Assembly (NCBI GenBank): GCA_000729835.1 | Contig: JFHB01000331.1 | Span: 1 to 21,472 of the forward strand | DNA: 21,472 nucleotides | Direction: 5' to 3' | Origin: Atkinsonella hypoxylon | Lineage: Eukaryota > Ascomycota > Sordariomycetes > Hypocreales > Clavicipitaceae | Shown: one piece after another, positions 18,101-21,472 of the stretch | Layout of the letters: every line of letters begins with the position of its first letter | How positions within the stretch are numbered: position 1 is the stretch's first letter | The notes under the pieces: generated by a model | What the model saw: the letters and a program-made list of their open reading frames with translations, nothing else | Databases searched by the model: none | Told to the model about the DNA's origin: nothing | Position numbers and translations under genes: made by a program

Positions 18101-18689
18101 GAAGATAGGGGACCAGCAGAATTCTTTCTAGGTGTATAAATTACCTATAATAGGTCTAAAAGGTCTATTAAAATCCACTAATCTTAATACATCCTTAAAG
18201 CACTAGAAAGATTTAAAATGCTAAATGCTAAGCTAGCTTCTATCTCTATACAGCCGGGAATTCTAAAGTAACTAGTTACAAAACTTCTCTTAAAATCTAA
18301 TTATAAGCTTTATTAGAGCATAATAGGCACTATAATGTACCTAATGTTGCTAACTAGGGCTAATATTGCTTTTTCTGTTTAGTAGCTATCAACCTTTCTA
18401 GCTAAGCCCTATATAGAGCACCTAAACGCCTCTAAGCACCTCCTAAGGTACTTAAGTAGTACTAGAAGCTTTACTATTATTTATAAGCATTCTAGTCTAC
18501 ACCCTATAGGGTCCTTTTCTAAAGCTTCTAGCTCTAAAGAAGTACTTAAGACCCTCCTTAGTTATTGCAATAGCGATTTTGCTAGTAATAAAGTCTCTTC
18601 TAAATTAACCTATACTTATCTATATAAGCTAGCTAGTGGACCTATTAGCTAGAAATCGAAAAAAGCTAGTACTATTGCCCTTTCTACTG

Positions 18690-18891
18690 TGTTGCAGCAG
18701 GGTTACCCCCTTACGCTCTTATATTAGCTTTATAAGGGATACTATATATAGGTTTTCTCTATAAGAGTGCGCATTACTTAAACGTTTAGATAGTTTAAGT
18801 AAGTAAGTGTGTAAGCAGCTTCTACTAATTCTTTTTAGGCTTTTACTCTTTTAATTAATTAATATCTTTTAGCCTACTTTAATTTACAACA
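18690..18891 (+). repeat. Probable 5' LTR of Gypsy-C (~202 bp)
   Basis: It starts TGTTGCAGCAGGG exactly where the Copia frame breaks and ends TTTACAACA, giving TGTTG/CAACA inverted ends. An internal inverted repeat (cgctcttata / tataagagtgcg) spans 18714-18765. The first ~100 bp are less RIP-mutated than the remainder. The candidate left target duplication is TACTG at 18685-18689; its partner and the 3' LTR are off-window, so the right boundary rests on end symmetry. Confidence 0.65.
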
Positions 18892-19833
18892 CTTAACGCT
18901 TAAGAAACATTACTCTACTAATACTAACACTTTCCTTAACTCTTTAATATATTTAGCTCCTTTTATGTATATATAGCTTCTAAGCTACAATTAATATTTT
19001 ATTTCTGCCTTTTCTAACTATTTAATCTTCTTACCTACTATTGCTTAATAGTATATACTAATAAATATCTTACTCTTTACTAATTCTCTTTAATCTTAAT
19101 ATACACTATATTATTACCTACTTTAGTATAAGCTATATAGTTATTTAGGGGTTTAGTTTTAAGGCAATAAAAATAGGGGCTTTACTAGGGACTTATTCTA
19201 ATTAAAGTGCATTATATAATTAAAAGGTTTTTTATAGAGATCCTAAAAGAAAGAAAAAAAAGCTACTAAGTATTAAAGATAAAAGAGCACTTTAGCTTAA
19301 ATATTACTAATATAAGAAAGAAGGAAATTATAGAGATAAAAGCTCTATATTATAAGGGATTATTTAATTAAGAGAGAAAGAAAATTTCTATAGCTTTTTT
19401 AAGCTAAGAAGGGCTAGGCCTAGTTAAAGATAATTGCTACATTATAAATACTAGCTAGCCTATTTAACCTCTATTTTGCTTTTAGCTAAAATAGCCTTAA
19501 TATAGTAAAAAGGAAGTTTTTAGGTCCTTTAAACGTTATAATTATTTAATTATAGAGAAAAATTTCTCTTTTATCCTTATCTTAGTAGTTATCTTTATAT
19601 TTACTATTATTAGCAATTAAGTTCTTAGCCTTTACGTCTTAGCGTTAAAAGCTTATATAACTATAGAAGTAGAAGGTAAAAGTATTAAAAGTACAGCTAA
19701 TATAGGGAATTATATATATTATACTCTTTCTACTAAGTAAGATTAATTGTTCTTTTTATATCTACCTTCTATATTAAGCTATTCTATTAGTTATTTATAT
19801 AAGTTTAGCATTCTATATCCCTTAAAGAAAAGT
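18892..19833. other. Gypsy-C leader, no recognised gene
   Basis: About 940 bp between the LTR and gag. The first ~300 bp are T/C-rich and the rest A-rich, heavily TA-biased. No coding trace and no TGG-type primer-binding site could be recognised directly after the LTR. Confidence 0.45.
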
Positions 19834-21069
19834 ATAAGCTTTACGTTTAAAGCAGCTAATACTAGCTCTAGCTAATCTAGTAAATCTTCTAAAAAAGTTA
19901 TTTTAGAACCTAAGATTATAATAGAATTAAATACTTAAGATAAAAAGGCTAGTACTAATAGCGCTATAGCTATACCTTATAAGGCTCTTGCTAAAGCTAT
20001 AGGTAAAGCTATTAAAAAGCAGTAAGCTTAAGCTACCTTTAATAAAAAGTTTAATATATATTAATTTAAGAGAGAAAATGTTTTTAATTACTTAATTAGC
20101 TTTAAGCTAAAAATAGAAACCTTATTTATTCTAAAGGAAAACTAGTAGAAGATATTTATTTATTATATTAACCTATTAATCTATAAGTATATAAAGGTTA
20201 TTTATACCTTATATAATTAGAAAGAAGCTAAAGAGTAGCTTTTACTTTAGTATAAAGCTACTTCTTAGAATTAAAAGGAGTAAGCTAATAAGAAGCTTAA
20301 AGACCTAAAGAGAAACTATTTAAGAACTATAAAAGACACTTTCTATTAGCTTTAAGAGCATTAAGCTGCTATAATTAGCGCTAAGCTCTATATATAGTGC
20401 AGTATAACCTCTTAGTCTAATTATATTTATAAGGCCTTACTAAATACTATACTTACTAACTTTATAGATTAAATAAAAGTTACTAAAGCTAAGTTTATTA
20501 TAATGCTCTATAGAGAGTTATTAAAGTAGCTTAGCTAGTATATATAAGCTAGAATAGAGCTAAAAGACTGTAATTCTAAACTCTATAACAATAGAAAAGA
20601 CTACCTTTATATACCTCTAGGCAGAAGAAGTCTTAAGTATTATAGTATAAGTAATTTTAGTTATAAGGCTAAGGAAATTATATAGCCTATTTTAGAAGTA
20701 AAAGATTAAATAGATAATTTAACCTAGAAGTTTAAAGATATAAAGATTATACTTATAAAGTAAGTAGTTTTAAAGATAGATATTATAAAGCTTTTTAAAG
20801 AGAAATTTAGGAAGAAAAAGAAGAAAAGGCAAGATATATATATTAACGCTGTTAATATATATAATAATGCTTAAAGTTTTAGAACCTATATAACTAGAAG
20901 CTACATAAGGCAGTATTACTGCTATTACTATAGTAAGGAAGATTATTATGTAAATTAATGCTAGTTTTACTAGTATAACAATAAGATTAGCTTTATAAAG
21001 TATAATTAAAGAGTAAGTATCTTAATAGTAGAATTAAATAATCTAGTGCTACCTATTCTTATATAAAGC
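19834..21069 (+). pseudogene. gag: Gypsy-C gag remnant with CCHC knuckle
   Basis: A frame-1 reading of about 410 codons without indels, interrupted only by TAA/TAG. The start is placed at an ATA (probable mutated ATG) followed by SFTFKAANTSSS; an earlier start is possible because the frame has no fixed upstream limit. Central helical, Lys/Gln/Leu-rich segments (for example KKLKDLKRNYLRT near 20,290) resemble Gypsy capsid regions, then a very basic KKKKKRQ near 20,815-20,830 and a zinc knuckle at 20920-20961. It is truncated by the repeat starting at about 21,071, before any protease motif. This Gag differs clearly from that of Gypsy-A. Confidence 0.68.
20920..20961 (+). other. Degraded CCHC zinc knuckle of Gypsy-C Gag
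   Basis: The codons read C-x2-Y-x4-Y-x4-C, with the C-x2-C-x4-H-x4-C spacing kept. The second Cys (TGT to TAT) and the His (CAT to TAT) are both lost by RIP-type transitions. This confirms a nucleocapsid role and frame 1. Confidence 0.78.
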
Positions 21070-21070
21070 T

Positions 21071-21124
21071 TCTGTTACGTGCTGAATATGTTATATAGAG
21101 CTTAATACCGTCACTTCCTCTAAC
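21071..21124 (+). repeat. Direct repeat, copy 1
   Basis: Begins TCTGTTACGTGCTG and ends CTTCCTCTAAC; near-identical to 21419-21472. Confidence 0.9.
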
Positions 21125-21138
21125 TGAGGTTGTGACTA

Positions 21139-21250
21139 GACCTTTTGGTGCAGTGGTTAAGCATTGCATTAAGGCCTAATTAATCCGTAATATATAGTAG
21201 CAATTGCTTATGTGTTTAATTCCTGCGGCTGCAGAATTTTTCAGGTCTAG
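21139..21250 (+). ncRNA. tRNA-like segment of a SINE-like repeat
   Basis: An A box TGGTGCAGTGG at 21146-21156 lies in a well-formed D arm: GTGC pairs with GCAT around an AGTGGTTAA loop. A B-box-like GTTTAATTCC at 21214-21223 fits GGTTCGAATCC after CG to TA changes. CTAGACCT (21136-21143) and AGGTCTAG (21243-21250) can pair as an acceptor-like stem. A normal anticodon arm and a tight T arm/acceptor junction are missing, so this is not a functional tRNA; a tRNA-derived SINE head is the best reading. Transcription would be by RNA polymerase III from the internal boxes. Confidence 0.6.
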
Positions 21251-21418
21251 GTCTAGTTGCAGAGCTAGCTACAAGCTTAGTGTGCGCATAGTAGAGACTA
21301 TAGAAGTGCAATTCCCTACTAGTAACAATTCTAGGCTTAGTGCTAGATCTACTGTATGCTAAGCTTAGAAGGTCTCTCTATTAGCTAGGTTAGCTAACAC
21401 TTGCTAATAGCTGCAGCA

Positions 21419-21472
21419 TCTGTTACGTGCTAAATATATTATATAGAGCTTAATACCGTCACTTCCTCTAAC
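21419..21472 (+). repeat. Direct repeat, copy 2 (cut by window end)
   Basis: Same 54 bp as 21071-21124, with two G-to-A changes (gctgaatatg to gctaaatata). It continues past the window end. Confidence 0.9.

Larger units (their letters stand above)
12507..18689 (+). mobile_element. Ty1/Copia element, 5' part, 3' end interrupted
   Basis: It comprises an LTR/leader zone (12507-13449) and a gag-pol frame (13450-18689) in Copia order: protease, integrase, reverse transcriptase, RNase H. It is interrupted in gag by a Gypsy-A solo LTR and cut in RNase H by the Gypsy-C LTR. Its remaining C-terminus and 3' LTR should lie beyond 21472. RIP is moderate in the coding part and light in the leader. Confidence 0.85.
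13450..18689 (+). pseudogene. gag-pol: Copia gag-pol polyprotein remnant
   Basis: This would encode the whole Copia polyprotein (capsid, protease, integrase, reverse transcriptase/RNase H). The frame begins at an ATA at 13450 (probable mutated ATG; ALKGTGKGKS follows), is frame 1 to 14070 and, after removal of the solo LTR and one target duplication, continues in register (frame 2) to 18689: about 1,640 codons with no indel. Capsid motif at about 14,610-14,800 (AFNAEFNNLLARL). Protease DTG reads DIG at 15299-15307. The pre-integrase motif WHxRLGH has a stop for Trp at 16109. The integrase ERxxRxLLDR-like segment is near 16,590-16,630. In RT, YVDD reads YVDN at 18017-18028. RNase H covers about 18,300-18,689. 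All stops I read are TAA or TAG. It is cut at the ALST motif by the Gypsy-C LTR. Confidence 0.88.
18690..21070 (+). mobile_element. Gypsy-type element (Gypsy-C), 5' portion
   Basis: It consists of a 5' LTR (18690-18891), a leader of about 940 bp and gag with a CCHC knuckle, then is interrupted at about 21,070 by the tRNA-like repeat. The pol region and 3' LTR are outside the window. It is inserted in the Copia RNase H domain. Gypsy is inferred from the gag style; without pol, the superfamily is not proven. Confidence 0.65.
1..21472. other. RIP-mutated, AT-rich nested-transposon region
   Basis: The whole window is rich in TA, CTA, TAG and TAA and poor in CA and TG, except in 11335-13340 and 21071-21472. 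Repeat copies differ almost only by C/T and G/A transitions, and retroelement frames keep their register over kilobases while carrying many TAA/TAG codons where CAA, CAG or TGG is expected. In known biology this is the signature of repeat-induced point mutation acting on CpA in filamentous ascomycetes. I infer a heterochromatic repeat island. No host gene, rRNA or CRISPR array was found. Confidence 0.9.
21071..21472 (+). mobile_element. Lightly mutated repeat with tRNA-like (SINE-like) segment, partial
   Basis: This sequence interrupts Gypsy-C gag and runs off the window. Its first 54 bp recur at 21419-21472 with only two G/A differences, giving a 348-bp period. Between them lies a tRNA-like region with Pol III A and B boxes. 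It keeps many CG, CA and TG sites, so it is younger than the element it interrupts or was exposed to less RIP. Candidates are tandem tRNA-derived SINEs, a miniature terminal-repeat retrotransposon, or a tandem repeat. Confidence 0.6.

Noticed and set aside
21139..21250. Functional tRNA gene
   Set aside because: No proper anticodon arm, spacing between boxes and acceptor is wrong, and the T arm pairs poorly; better read as a SINE-type relic.
1..21472. CRISPR array, rRNA, bacterial operon or host gene
   Set aside because: No regularly spaced repeats, rRNA-like blocks, ribosome-binding sites or non-transposon coding traces were seen on either strand.

Overview
This window looks like transposon-rich heterochromatin from a filamentous ascomycete (Pezizomycotina). 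I see no host gene. Every long coding trace belongs to a retrotransposon, and almost all are damaged in the style of repeat-induced point mutation (RIP): CpA and TpG are replaced by TpA, nearly all differences between repeat copies are transitions, and reading frames survive without indels while filling with TAA and TAG stops. TGA, which contains TpG, is conspicuously rare as a stop. The species cannot be named from this sequence.

Layout, left to right. (1) 1-197 and 8298-11005 are relics of a minus-strand Ty3/Gypsy element (here Gypsy-B), showing the C-terminal part of reverse transcriptase, RNase H, integrase and a probable chromodomain. (2) Inserted into it is a complete, RIP-inactivated Ty3/Gypsy chromovirus (Gypsy-A, 198-8292) with two 323-bp LTRs, a GATAT target duplication, gag with a CCHC knuckle, pol ending in a chromodomain, and about 2.4 kb of unusual extra sequence between pol and the 3' LTR. 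(3) A minus-strand solo LTR of the Gypsy-A family (11006-11328, target duplication CTATT) sits exactly at the edge of (4) a 1.17-kb non-autonomous DNA transposon or giant MITE (11335-12504) built almost entirely of two inverted repeats of about 480 bp. (5) 12507-18689 is a Ty1/Copia element: an LTR/leader zone, then a single gag-pol frame from 13450. A second Gypsy-A solo LTR (14071-14393, target duplication GATTC) splits its gag. (6) The Copia RNase H is cut at 18689 by the LTR of a third Gypsy-type element (Gypsy-C, 18690-21070), of which the LTR, leader and gag with a CCHC knuckle are visible. (7) Gypsy-C gag is cut at about 21070 by a lightly mutated repeat with a tRNA-like segment (A and B boxes), bounded by direct repeats 348 bp apart and running off the window.

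The nesting gives relative ages: Gypsy-B precedes Gypsy-A; Copia precedes its solo LTR and Gypsy-C; Gypsy-C precedes the tRNA-like repeat. RIP intensity differs by segment: heavy in Gypsy-A, B and C, moderate in Copia coding sequence, light in the MITE, the Copia leader and the terminal repeat. The most informative oddities are the mosaic mutation pattern of the two Gypsy-A LTRs, the long-TIR element, the extra 3' region of Gypsy-A, and the tRNA-like repeat. No gene appears able to make a complete protein, so nothing here works together as a pathway.
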